Assembly: GCF_013167895.1 (NCBI RefSeq)
Contig: NZ_BLWC01000001.1
Location: forward strand, 2,604,001-2,668,000
Direction: 5' to 3'
Origin: Streptomyces fulvorobeus
GTDB taxonomy: Bacteria; Actinomycetota; Actinomycetes; Streptomycetales; Streptomycetaceae
Length of the DNA stretch: 64,000 nucleotides
In this document: positions 44,030 to 52,205 of the stretch, one piece after another
How the letters are laid out: every line of letters begins with the position of its first letter
How positions within the stretch are numbered: the first letter of the stretch is position 1
Notes under the pieces: model-generated
What the model was told of the DNA's origin: nothing
Database searches by the model: none
Seen by the model: the letters and a program-made list of their open reading frames with translations, nothing else
Program-made: the position numbers and the translations under genes

Positions 44030-45058
44030 ATGCTGCGGATGCGGCGATCGGTGCTCCAGAGGATGCTGGCGGTCGGCGGCGGTGGTCTGCTGACGGCCGG
44101 TGCCGCCCCCGCGCGGCACACGTCGGCACCACGGCGGCCGGATCGCGACATCACCTCCACGCGGCTGAGCATGCGCTGGCTCGGTGTGGCCGGCTGGGAG
44201 CTCGCCTTCGGGGGCCGCAGTCTGCTCTTCGACCCGTATCTGAGCCGCATGCCCTACCAGGGCGAGGACGGCGCACTCGACCCCGAGCTGCCCCTGCGGG
44301 TGGACCGGGCCGCGGTGGCCCGGGTGGCCGCCGACGAGCTCACCGGGCCACCCGAGCTCGTCCTCGTCAGCCACGGGCACTTCGACCACATCGCCGACGT
44401 ACCGGAGCTGCTGGCCCAGCCCCGGTGGCGGCGCCACCGCATCCGCACCCTGTGCGACCTGACCTCGCGCCACCTGCTCACCGCGCTCGGTACCCCCGCG
44501 GAGCGGGTCGCCGACATGATCCCCGTCCGGGGCGGCGAGTACCTCCAGTTCGACGGCTACACGGTGCAGGTGATCCCCAGCCTGCACAGCCAGGGCGCCG
44601 ACCACGGCTACTTCGCCCCCGACGTCCTCACCGCCCCCCTGGCGAAGCGCCCCACGACCCTGGGCGAACTGCCCGAGGGGAGCACGCTGATGTACCTGGT
44701 CACCTTCGACGGCGGACCGTCCGTACTGCTCTCCGGGGCCAGCAACTACATCGCCCGCGAGCTAGAGGGCCTGCGTCCGGACGTCGCGGTGATCAGCATG
44801 ACCCCGCACTCCGGCATCCACCGCTATCTGGACCGGCTGCTCGACGTGCTCGGCGATCCGCCGCTGCTCCTCCCCAGCCACCACGACGACATGGTCTCCG
44901 ACCTCCGGGGCGGCGCCACGAACACCGTGTGGGCGGCGCCGACCAAGGCCGCGGTCACGGCGCTGGACACGGCCGCGGAGGGGCGCGCGGTGAAGGGGAG
45001 CCGGGTGCTCACACCCCGGCCGATGGTCGCGCTGGACATCACGGGAGCGCTGAGGTGA
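44030..45058 (+). CDS. MBL-fold metallo-hydrolase with Tat-like leader
   Basis: This 342-residue protein has an N-terminal RMRRSVLQRML followed by a Gly-rich hydrophobic stretch, resembling a Tat signal or a short anchor. The metallo-beta-lactamase motif is complete: SHGHFDH (HxHxDH, about residue 113-119), a later ligand His in IPSLHSQG, an Asp/Ser region in VLLSGASNY, and SHHDDM. It is closest in pattern to UlaG/NAPE-PLD-like MBL hydrolases, not to class B beta-lactamases. It lies between oat2 and pbpA, where the S. clavuligerus cluster, as far as I know, has no such gene. Role in this cluster is open. Confidence 0.8.
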   Translation: MLRMRRSVLQRMLAVGGGGLLTAGAAPARHTSAPRRPDRDITSTRLSMRWLGVAGWELAFGGRSLLFDPYLSRMPYQGEDGALDPELPLRVDRAAVARVAADELTGPPELVLVSHGHFDHIADVPELLAQPRWRRHRIRTLCDLTSRHLLTALGTPAERVADMIPVRGGEYLQFDGYTVQVIPSLHSQGADHGYFAPDVLTAPLAKRPTTLGELPEGSTLMYLVTFDGGPSVLLSGASNYIARELEGLRPDVAVISMTPHSGIHRYLDRLLDVLGDPPLLLPSHHDDMVSDLRGGATNTVWAAPTKAAVTALDTAAEGRAVKGSRVLTPRPMVALDITGALR

Positions 45059-45062
45059 GCGC

Positions 45063-45084
45063 CGGGGCCGCCGCTCCGGCCCCG
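45063..45084. terminator. hairpin between MBL gene and pbpA
   Basis: CGGGGCCG (45063-45070) and CGGCCCCG (45077-45084) pair with a 6-base loop in the 34-bp gap between two convergent stops. Confidence 0.6.
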
Positions 45085-45092
45085 CCGTCTCC

Positions 45093-46760
45093 TCACTCGC
45101 CGGCCGGGGCCGACTCCAGGTTGCCCAGGAACTTCGCCGCGATCGGGCCCGCGTCCGAACCGCCCGAGCCGCCGTCCTCCAGCAGCACCGACCAGGCGAG
45201 CTCGCTGTCGCCCTGGTAGCCGATCATCCAGGCGTGGGTACGCAGCGGTGTGTCGTTGCCGAACTCCGCCGTGCCCGTCTTGGCGTGCGGATTCCCCTCG
45301 ATGCCCTGGAGCGCCTTGCCCGCGCCCCGGGTGACGGTCGCCCGCATCATCTCGCGGAGCGCCGACGTCACACCCGGATCGAGCTCCTCGGTGGCCTGGT
45401 GCTTCTTCTTCACCGCGTCGGGCACCAGCATCGGCTGCCTGAACTCCCCCGCCTTCACCGTCGCAGCGAGGGAGGCCATCACCAGCGGCGAGGCCAGCAC
45501 CCGGGCCTGGCCGATGGTCGAAGCCGCCTTGTCGTTGACTCCGTTGGCCACCGGCACGCTGCCGTCGTACGTGGTGATGCCGACGTCCCACGAGCCGCCG
45601 ATGCCGAACGCCTTCGACGTCTCGTTCAGCGACGATTCCGTCAGCTTCCCGGCCGAATTGACGAAGAAGGTATTGCAGGAATGGGCGAAGGAGTCCCGGA
45701 AGGTCGATCCGCCAGGCAGGACGAACTGGTCCTGGTTCTCGAACCGCTGACCGTCCACATAGGCGAACTTGGGGCATTCCACCACGTCGTCGGGGCGCAT
45801 GCCCTGCTTCAGCAGAGCGGCCGTCGTGACGACTTTGAAGGTGGAGCCGGGCGGGTACTGGCCGCTCAGCGCCCGGTTCTGGCCGCCCGGTTTGTTGGCC
45901 GCCGCGAGGATGTTGCCCGTGGAGGGGTCGATCGCGACGATGGCCGCATTCTTCGACACCCCCTCCAGCGCGTCCGCCGCGGCTTCCTGGACCTTCGGGT
46001 CGATGGTGGTCCTGACCGGTACGCGTTTCACTCCGGATTTCTTCGTGAGCTGCTTCACCACCTGCCCTGAATTCCGGTCGACCACCACCACGGACTTCGC
46101 GCCGCCCACACCACCGGAGAGCTGCTTGTCGTAGCGGGCCTCAAGCCCCGAGAGCCCCTTGCCGGTCTTGGGGTCGATCGCGCCGACCACGGACGAGGCA
46201 CGGAGCTCGTCCCCGTTCGCGTCGAGGACGGAGGCGCGCTCCTGGGACTTGAGGGCCAGCGTCTGTCCGGCGGCCATCTTCGGATGGATCATGGGTGTGT
46301 TGAACTCGACCAGCCAGGCGCCGTCCTTCTTCAGGACCTTCGCCCGGGAATCCCACGAGTAGTCCGAGGCACCCGGAATCTTCATCGCCACGTTGAACGG
46401 GAATTGAACTTCACCGGAAGTCTTCTTCTCGCCGTCACCGGGAGTGATCTCCGTCTTCGACGGTTCCAGATTCTTCGTCACCGAAGCGATGAGGGATTCC
46501 GCATTCGACGGGGTGTCCGTGAACGAGGCGGCCACCTTCGCGTCACCCGTCTCCCAGGCGCCGAAGAACTTCTCCAGATGCGCCGAGGCCGCGGCGACTT
46601 CGGGATCGTCATCGCCCTCGCCGCCGGCGAGGACGGTGTATCCCCAGTAGCCGCCGCCGGCCACCACCGCCAGCACCAGGAGGGAGACGAGTACACGGCT
46701 TCCCGTGGAGCGCCGCTTTCCGTGCGGGGTGGGACTGTAGATATCGTGTCGTCGAGCCAT
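45093..46760 (-). CDS. pbpA: penicillin-binding protein PbpA (clavulanate cluster)
   Basis: This protein of about 555 residues has one N-terminal membrane helix (about residues 20-42), an NTF2-like MecA_N domain (about residues 50-165), a dimerisation domain and a transpeptidase domain. The active-site motifs are intact: PPGSTFK (SxxK), SCNTFF (SxN) and AKTGTAEF (KTG). The MecA_N-plus-transpeptidase layout is shared with beta-lactam-tolerant PBPs and with PbpA (Orf18) of the clavulanate cluster. It may give tolerance to the product. ATG 46760 was chosen because the basic head and helix follow; an upstream start at 46826 is less likely. Divergent from gcaS. Confidence 0.87.
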   Translation of the reverse strand: MARRHDIYSPTPHGKRRSTGSRVLVSLLVLAVVAGGGYWGYTVLAGGEGDDDPEVAAASAHLEKFFGAWETGDAKVAASFTDTPSNAESLIASVTKNLEPSKTEITPGDGEKKTSGEVQFPFNVAMKIPGASDYSWDSRAKVLKKDGAWLVEFNTPMIHPKMAAGQTLALKSQERASVLDANGDELRASSVVGAIDPKTGKGLSGLEARYDKQLSGGVGGAKSVVVVDRNSGQVVKQLTKKSGVKRVPVRTTIDPKVQEAAADALEGVSKNAAIVAIDPSTGNILAAANKPGGQNRALSGQYPPGSTFKVVTTAALLKQGMRPDDVVECPKFAYVDGQRFENQDQFVLPGGSTFRDSFAHSCNTFFVNSAGKLTESSLNETSKAFGIGGSWDVGITTYDGSVPVANGVNDKAASTIGQARVLASPLVMASLAATVKAGEFRQPMLVPDAVKKKHQATEELDPGVTSALREMMRATVTRGAGKALQGIEGNPHAKTGTAEFGNDTPLRTHAWMIGYQGDSELAWSVLLEDGGSGGSDAGPIAAKFLGNLESAPAGE

Positions 46761-46880
46761 GCTCGAACGGTATACGGGCGTGCTCTTTGCGTCCTCTCGT
46801 TGCTGAAAGGTTCCGGCCACCGCCATTCCCGCGGTGTGCCCTCCGCCGGATTCGCTCCCCCTTGTCCCCCGCCGCCCCGG

Positions 46881-46906
46881 GGAACTTGACCGAGAATCGC
46901 TCGTCT
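46881..46906 (+). promoter_or_regulatory. possible sigma-E-like promoter between pbpA and gcaS
   Basis: GGAAC (46881-46885), a 16-bp spacer and CGTCT (46902-46906) resemble the Streptomyces sigma-E layout (GGAAC-N16-CGTC). It points toward gcaS and lies just upstream of the paired CTATGCGC boxes. Confidence 0.35.
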
Positions 46907-46913
46907 GCGCCGC

Positions 46914-46941
46914 CTATGCGCTTCGTGGGCGGCCTATGCGC
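46914..46941 (+). promoter_or_regulatory. paired CTATGCGC boxes, gcaS promoter
   Basis: Two identical CTATGCGC copies (46914-46921 and 46934-46941) start exactly 20 bp apart, 96-123 bp upstream of the gcaS ATG. The same two-copy, 20-bp-period element precedes oppA1 and cyp in matching orientation. Candidate ClaR site; the assignment is inference. Confidence 0.7.
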
Positions 46942-47036
46942 ACACCTGCCGCTCCATGGCCCCGGCCGACGGCGAACCACTGAACTGGTCCCCATACCCA
47001 CGCTGTGAGCGACGGCCGACGCATGGAGGCGGTTCG

Positions 47037-48329
47037 ATGACAACACCCCTGGCTGACTACGCGCAGTTCGCGGACAAGCGGATCGCCATCGTCGAGCACA
47101 TGCAGAACCACCCATTCGTCCTGGGGCTGCGCCAGGCCCGCGAACACGGCCTGGAGGTGTGGCTGCTGACCGGTGACCGGACCTGGTACACCCACGGCCA
47201 CGACTGGGAGACCCACCCGATCGCCCAGGTCATCGACCGGGTGATCGACGTGGACACCACCGACCTGGACGCCATCCTCGCCTCGGTGACCGGCGAGGAC
47301 GGCCGGCCGCTGGTGGACGGGGTGACGTCGTTCTCCGACTACCACACCGTGATCGCCGCACAGGCGGCCCAGCGGCTCGGCCTGCCGGGGCCCGACCCGG
47401 AGGCCGTGGAGATCGCCAACGTCAAGGACCGGCTGCGGGTCGCCCTCGGCGACGTACCCTTCAACATCCCGCACGTGCTGGTCAGCGACAAGGACCAGCT
47501 GGAGGCGGCGGCGCACAAGCTCGGCTTCCCGATGATCGCCAAGCCCCCGGCGGAGGCGATCAGTTACGGCGTGCGCCGGGTCGACGACATGGCCCAGCTG
47601 ACCGAGGCGTGGAACGAGCTCTCCGGGATACGCAAGAGCCTGCGCGGCCAGCGGCGCTCCGGGGACGTCCTGCTGGAGACGTACGTCGAGGGCGTCGAGG
47701 TCAGCGTCGAGACGATGACCGTGGACGGCTACACCCACGTCTTCGGGGTGACGTCGAAGGACCTGTTCGGCGACCCCGCGTACATCGAGTGCGGGCACAC
47801 CTTCCCCGTACCGCTCTCCGACGAGTCCCGCGAGGAGCTGTACTCCGTCGTCCGCAAGACGCTGGAAGCCATCGGTTACCGGCACGGTCCCTGCCACACC
47901 GAGGCGCGGCACACCGAGTCCGGCTGGCGCATCATCGAGGCCAACCCCCGCACCCCCTCCAGCTGCATGACGATGCTGGTCACCGACGTCACCGGGCGCA
48001 GCCCCATCCTGGACGCCTGGCTGCTCACCATCGGCGCGACCCCGGCGATCGAGCCCGTCACGCACTCCGGAGGCGCCGCCGTCCGCATGATCTACCCGGC
48101 GAAGCGCGGCACGCTCAAGCGGGTCGACGGGGTGGAGGCCGCCGAGGCGGTGCCCGGCGTCCAGGTCCTGCTGCACGTGGAGAAGGGCGACGCGCTCCTC
48201 CAGCGCATGGACAACTCCTCCTGTGTCGGCTTCACCTACTGCAACGGCCCGGACCGGCTGGAGGCGCAGGCGCTCGCCGACAAGGCCGCCTCGTACCTCG
48301 ACTTCGTCGTCGAGGAGGAGCAGGCGTGA
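47037..48329 (+). CDS. gcaS: N-glycyl-clavaminic acid synthetase (ATP-grasp)
   Basis: This 430-residue ATP-grasp ligase is colinear with S. clavuligerus GcaS (Orf17), which attaches glycine to clavaminic acid in the late pathway. Visible ATP-grasp elements are FPMIAKPPAEAISYGVRRV (P-loop-like Lys), DVLLETYVEGVEVSVE (ATP contacts), and WRIIEANPRTPSSCM (metal-binding E-x-N). ATG 47037 has ATGGAGG upstream; the frame is open to 46956 but that extension overlaps the promoter boxes. Its TGA overlaps the next GTG (GTGA), starting a tightly coupled run gcaS-orf16-oppA2-orf14. Confidence 0.9.
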   Translation: MTTPLADYAQFADKRIAIVEHMQNHPFVLGLRQAREHGLEVWLLTGDRTWYTHGHDWETHPIAQVIDRVIDVDTTDLDAILASVTGEDGRPLVDGVTSFSDYHTVIAAQAAQRLGLPGPDPEAVEIANVKDRLRVALGDVPFNIPHVLVSDKDQLEAAAHKLGFPMIAKPPAEAISYGVRRVDDMAQLTEAWNELSGIRKSLRGQRRSGDVLLETYVEGVEVSVETMTVDGYTHVFGVTSKDLFGDPAYIECGHTFPVPLSDESREELYSVVRKTLEAIGYRHGPCHTEARHTESGWRIIEANPRTPSSCMTMLVTDVTGRSPILDAWLLTIGATPAIEPVTHSGGAAVRMIYPAKRGTLKRVDGVEAAEAVPGVQVLLHVEKGDALLQRMDNSSCVGFTYCNGPDRLEAQALADKAASYLDFVVEEEQA

Positions 48330-49474
48330 GCCTCCCGCACGACGTGCAGAGCCGGGACGGGGTCCTGGCGGCCCCGGACGCCGCCGCGCTCGTGGGCATG
48401 GGCTGGAACGACCTCGCGGGGGTGGAGGACTTCTTCCAGACACCGCGCTGGCTGGCGGTGCAGGAACGCAACTCGGGCACCACGATGGACTTCCTGGTGC
48501 GGCAGCGCGACGGGGAGCCGGTCGCCGGGCTCGTCGCGGCCTGGGCGACCGACTCGGTGCCCTGGCTGCTCGCCCGGCCCGACGCGATGCTCACCCGTGC
48601 CGCGGAGGAGGACGTGCCGGAGGCGGTGAGCATCCTCGCGGAGGTGGCGGAAGGCGACGCCTCGTCCCTGTTGCCCTCGCTGGTGTGCGGGGGCAGGCAC
48701 CTGGGCCGCACGCGCATGCTGACCACTCCCGGCGCCCGTCCCGGAGACCTCGCGGCGCTGCTCGACCACGCCGAGGGGCTCGCCGATGAGCGCAAGGCGG
48801 CCTCCGTCTGCTTCCCGCACGTGGACGTCCGCGACCTCTCGCTCGTCGAGCTGCTGGAGAGCCGCGGCTACCGCTCCCACACCTCCGCGCACTACGCCTG
48901 GCTGCCCATTCCGCCCGGCGGCTGGGAGGAGTTCCTCGCCGGCATGAGCAAGCACCGGCGCCGCCGGGTGCGTCTGGAGCGCCGGGCCCTGGCCGATGCC
49001 GGGGTGGAGGTCACCGTCGAGCCGCTGACGCAGGAGCTCGTACCGCGCCTGGGCGAGCTGGACTCCAACCTCCTGAAGAAGTACGGCAACCCGGCCAGCC
49101 CGGAGCACTCGGCGGGGCTGCTGTCCTGGATCGCCGACGTGATGGGTGACGACGTCATGGTCTCCGTGGCCAGGCAGAACGGTGTCGTCATCGGCTTCGG
49201 CATGGTCCTGCGCTCGCGGGCCCGCGGCGAGGAGCACTGGTTCGGCCACCGCGCCGGCTTCGACTACGAGGCCCAGGGCAAGCTGCCGCTCTACTACGAC
49301 GTCCTGTACTACCGGGTGCTCGAAGCCGCGGCCGAGGCCGGGGTCTCCGTGCTGCACGCCGGGATCGGCAGCGTCGAGGCGAAGCTGGCGCGCGGCTGCC
49401 AGGCCAGTGAGGAACGTTCGTACGTGCTGCGCCTTCCCCGGAAGGACCGAGACCGGAGGACCGCACCCCGATGA
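48326..49474 (+). CDS. orf16: clavulanate cluster Orf16-like FemAB/GNAT-fold protein
   Basis: This 382-residue protein resembles peptidogalycan/FemAB-like GNAT proteins. An N-terminal domain is followed by SKHRRRRVRLERRALADAGVEV (basic helix-strand segment of the second GNAT domain), then FGHRAGFDYEAQGKLPLYYDVLYYRVLEAA and GIGSVEAKLARGC. Position between gcaS and oppA2 matches orf16 of S. clavuligerus, whose reaction is not known to me. GTG start overlaps the gcaS stop and its own TGA overlaps the oppA2 ATG, so all are translationally coupled. Confidence 0.82.
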   Translation: MSLPHDVQSRDGVLAAPDAAALVGMGWNDLAGVEDFFQTPRWLAVQERNSGTTMDFLVRQRDGEPVAGLVAAWATDSVPWLLARPDAMLTRAAEEDVPEAVSILAEVAEGDASSLLPSLVCGGRHLGRTRMLTTPGARPGDLAALLDHAEGLADERKAASVCFPHVDVRDLSLVELLESRGYRSHTSAHYAWLPIPPGGWEEFLAGMSKHRRRRVRLERRALADAGVEVTVEPLTQELVPRLGELDSNLLKKYGNPASPEHSAGLLSWIADVMGDDVMVSVARQNGVVIGFGMVLRSRARGEEHWFGHRAGFDYEAQGKLPLYYDVLYYRVLEAAAEAGVSVLHAGIGSVEAKLARGCQASEERSYVLRLPRKDRDRRTAPR

Positions 49475-51186
49475 GTGCCCGCACCGAACACCCGGCCGCG
49501 ACGGTTCCCGGCGCCGGCTGGGACGCCGCCGTCGGCGCGATGGTGAACCCCTCCGACCGGCGCGGCGGAACGCTGCGCCTGGTGTCGTCGGCGGACGTGG
49601 ACTCCCTCGACCCCGCCCGTACGTACTACGTGTGGGTCTGGCTGTTGCAGCGGATGCTGAACCGGACGCTGATGGCCTACCCCACCGACCCCGGGCCCGG
49701 CGGGCTCGCCCCCGTGCCGGACCTCGCCGAGAGCCCCGGGGTGGCGAGCGACGGTGCCAGGACGTGGACGTACCGGCTGCGCGAGAACCTGCGCTTCGAC
49801 GACGGTTCGCCCATCACATCGGACGACGTCCGGTACGCCGTGCAGCGGATCTTCGCGCAGGACGTGCTGCCCGGCGGCCCGACGTACCTCGTGCCCCTCC
49901 TGGACGATCCGGCGCGGCCCTACCCGGGGCCGTACCGGAGCAGTGAGCCCCTGGCGTCCGTGGAGACGCCCGACGAGCGCACCATCGTCTTCCGGCTGCG
50001 CAGCCCGTTCGCCGACTTCGACCATCTGATGGCCCAGCCCTGCGTGTCCCCCGTCCCCCGGCACGCCGACACCGGCGCCCGGTACGGGGAGGACCCCCGG
50101 TGCAGCGGCCCCTACCGGATCGAGGAGCACCGGCCGGGCGCCCATCTGTACCTGGCGCGCAATCCGTACTGGGACCGGGCGACCGACCCGGTGCGGCCCG
50201 CCCTGCCCGACCGGGTGGAGCTGACCATCGGGGTCGGGGTCGACGAGCTCGACGACCGGCTGATCGACGGCACCTTCGACATCAACCTCGAAGGGCGCGG
50301 CCTCCAGCACGCGGCGCAGCAGCGGGTCACGGCGGACGAGATCCTGCGTAGCCACACGGACAACCCCCGTACGAGCTTCCTGCACTTCGTCTCCCTCCAG
50401 CCGCACATCCCGCCGTTCGACAACGTGCACGTGCGCAGGGCGGTGCACTACGCGGCGGACCGGCTGCTGCTCCAGGAGGCCCGCGGCGGCCCGGTCACCG
50501 GCGGTGACCTCACCCCGGCGCTGTTCCCGCCCCGGCTCCCCGCCCACCAGGACCTGGACCGCTATCCGGCCGGGCCCGATCTGCGGGGCGACCTCGACAA
50601 GGCGCGGGCGGAGCTGGCGGCAGCAGGGCTGCCGGACGGTTTCGACGCGGTGATCGGCACCCAGCGGGGGAAGTTCCGGCTGGTGGCCGACGCGGTCGTC
50701 GAGTCGGTGGCCAGGGTCGGCATCCGGCTGACGGTCAAGGAACTCGACGTGGCCAGCTACTTCAGCCTGGGCGCGGGCTCACCGGAGACCATCCGCAAGC
50801 ACAACCTCGGGCTCGTCGTCACGGACTGGGGCGCGGACTTCCCGACCGAGTACGGGTTCCTCGCGCCACTGGTCGACGGCCGGCAGATCAAGCGGAACGG
50901 CGGGAACTGGAACATCGCCGAGCTCGACGCCCCGGAGATCAACGAGCTGATCGACCGGAGCCTGCACACCACCGATCCGGCGGAACGGACCCGGCTGTGG
51001 CGGGTGGTGGAGAGACTGGTCATGGAACACGCCGTGATCCTGCCGCTGGTGCACGACAAGACTCTGTCCTTCCGCAATCCCTGGGTCACCAACGTCTACG
51101 TCCAGCCGGCGTTCGGGCTCTACGACATCCAGGCCATGGGCCTCGCACCCGCCGCCGACCACCCCGACCGGGAGACCACTCCATGA
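49471..51186 (+). CDS. oppA2: oligopeptide-binding protein OppA2 (SBP_bac_5)
   Basis: This 571-residue solute-binding protein of ABC-transporter cluster 5 has RRGGTLRLVSSADVDSLDPA at the start of the mature fold, LAESPGVASDGARTWTYRLRENLRFDDGSPITSDDV (family signature), and ending segments with WGADFPTEYGF. The N-terminus is hydrophilic with no hydrophobic core, lipobox or twin-Arg, so secretion by a standard signal is not evident. No permease or ATPase genes are in the window. In S. clavuligerus OppA2 is required for clavulanate production. ATG overlaps the orf16 TGA. Paralogue of OppA1 at 57028. Confidence 0.9.
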   Translation: MSARTEHPAATVPGAGWDAAVGAMVNPSDRRGGTLRLVSSADVDSLDPARTYYVWVWLLQRMLNRTLMAYPTDPGPGGLAPVPDLAESPGVASDGARTWTYRLRENLRFDDGSPITSDDVRYAVQRIFAQDVLPGGPTYLVPLLDDPARPYPGPYRSSEPLASVETPDERTIVFRLRSPFADFDHLMAQPCVSPVPRHADTGARYGEDPRCSGPYRIEEHRPGAHLYLARNPYWDRATDPVRPALPDRVELTIGVGVDELDDRLIDGTFDINLEGRGLQHAAQQRVTADEILRSHTDNPRTSFLHFVSLQPHIPPFDNVHVRRAVHYAADRLLLQEARGGPVTGGDLTPALFPPRLPAHQDLDRYPAGPDLRGDLDKARAELAAAGLPDGFDAVIGTQRGKFRLVADAVVESVARVGIRLTVKELDVASYFSLGAGSPETIRKHNLGLVVTDWGADFPTEYGFLAPLVDGRQIKRNGGNWNIAELDAPEINELIDRSLHTTDPAERTRLWRVVERLVMEHAVILPLVHDKTLSFRNPWVTNVYVQPAFGLYDIQAMGLAPAADHPDRETTP

Positions 51187-52205
51187 CCGACAGCACACCG
51201 GAGCTCCGCTTCATCCCGCTGAGCGCGGACGACGACGACACGGCGGGCCAGTGGCTCCAGCTGATGGCGGAGGCCGCCGACGACGTCCCCGGGTCGGCGC
51301 CGCCCTGCCCCGTCGACATGATCGGCTCCCTGCGGTTCGCCCCGCCCGCCACCGCGCTGGAGGACTGGGTCGCCCTGCGGGAGGGGCAGGTCGTCGGCGC
51401 CCTGCGGACAGCCCTGCCGAACGGCGCCCCGGTCGCCCGGGTGGACCAGCTCCTCGTCCACCCCAAGCTGCGCAGGCGCGGCATAGGCCGCGCGCTGTTC
51501 GGCAAGGCCCGCGAGCTGGCCGCAGGGCACGGGCGCACCGTCCTCGCCGGGATGACCGTCGAGCCGCTGGAGGGCGGCCCGGCGCGCGACCCCGCTCCTT
51601 CCGCGTTCGTCGCCTCGCTGGGCGGGGTCGCGGCGGACGGCCCGTCGGGTCTGCACCAGTGGCTCGACCTGCGCCGCCACAACCCGCTGGCCGACGGGGT
51701 GCCCGCCCTGCCCGAGGGCTACGGCCTGGTCCGCTGGGGCACGGTCACCCCCGACGCGTACGCCGTGCCGGTCTCGCTCCTCGAGCAGTCGCTCGGCGCC
51801 GCCGGGGCGGAGCCCGAGCCCGACCAGGAGGTCGAGACGAGCTACGCCCGCGCCTTCGAGACCATGCGGGTGGGCCGGGGCCGGCGGGCGTACCACACGG
51901 GGGTCGTCCACCGGGCGAGCGGGACGCTGGCCGGTTACACCAGCATCTCCAAGACCACCGGCAACCCGGAGTACGCGCTCCAGGGCATGACGGTCGTCCA
52001 CCGCGCCCACCGCGGCCACCGGCTGGGGCTGCTCCTGAAGCTGTCGAACCTGGAGAACGTACTGCGCCAGGAGCCCGCCGTACGGCTGCTGGAGACGGCG
52101 AACGCCGAGGACAACCACTCGATGATCGCCGTCAACAGCGCGATGGGCTTCGTCCCTCAGGACCGCTGGGTGTCCTGGACCTTCCCGACCGGCCCGTCCG
52201 CCTGA
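51183..52205 (+). CDS. orf14: tandem GNAT protein Orf14
   Basis: This 340-residue protein has two GNAT domains. The first carries the acetyl-CoA loop VHPKLRRRGIGRALF (about residues 95-109). The second has QGMTVVHRAHRGHRLGLLLK (about residues 262-281) and ends with ENLLRQ-like and NSAMGFV segments. This matches clavulanate Orf14, a tandem GNAT known to bind acetyl-CoA and thought to act late on N-glycyl-clavaminate or a related intermediate. ATG overlaps the oppA2 stop (ATGA). Its 3' end overlaps the 3' end of the opposite-strand orf13 by 49 bp. Confidence 0.88.
   Translation: MTDSTPELRFIPLSADDDDTAGQWLQLMAEAADDVPGSAPPCPVDMIGSLRFAPPATALEDWVALREGQVVGALRTALPNGAPVARVDQLLVHPKLRRRGIGRALFGKARELAAGHGRTVLAGMTVEPLEGGPARDPAPSAFVASLGGVAADGPSGLHQWLDLRRHNPLADGVPALPEGYGLVRWGTVTPDAYAVPVSLLEQSLGAAGAEPEPDQEVETSYARAFETMRVGRGRRAYHTGVVHRASGTLAGYTSISKTTGNPEYALQGMTVVHRAHRGHRLGLLLKLSNLENVLRQEPAVRLLETANAEDNHSMIAVNSAMGFVPQDRWVSWTFPTGPSA

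Noticed and set aside
42455..44605. 716-codon minus-strand frame opposite oat2 and the MBL gene
   Set aside because: Antisense shadow of two well-supported plus-strand genes; composition is His/Gly/Val/Asp-biased as expected for such shadows.
44030..45058. Class B metallo-beta-lactamase
   Set aside because: The motif pattern and spacing fit UlaG-like MBL hydrolases better; a Cys or His/Asp set typical of B1-B3 enzymes could not be assigned.
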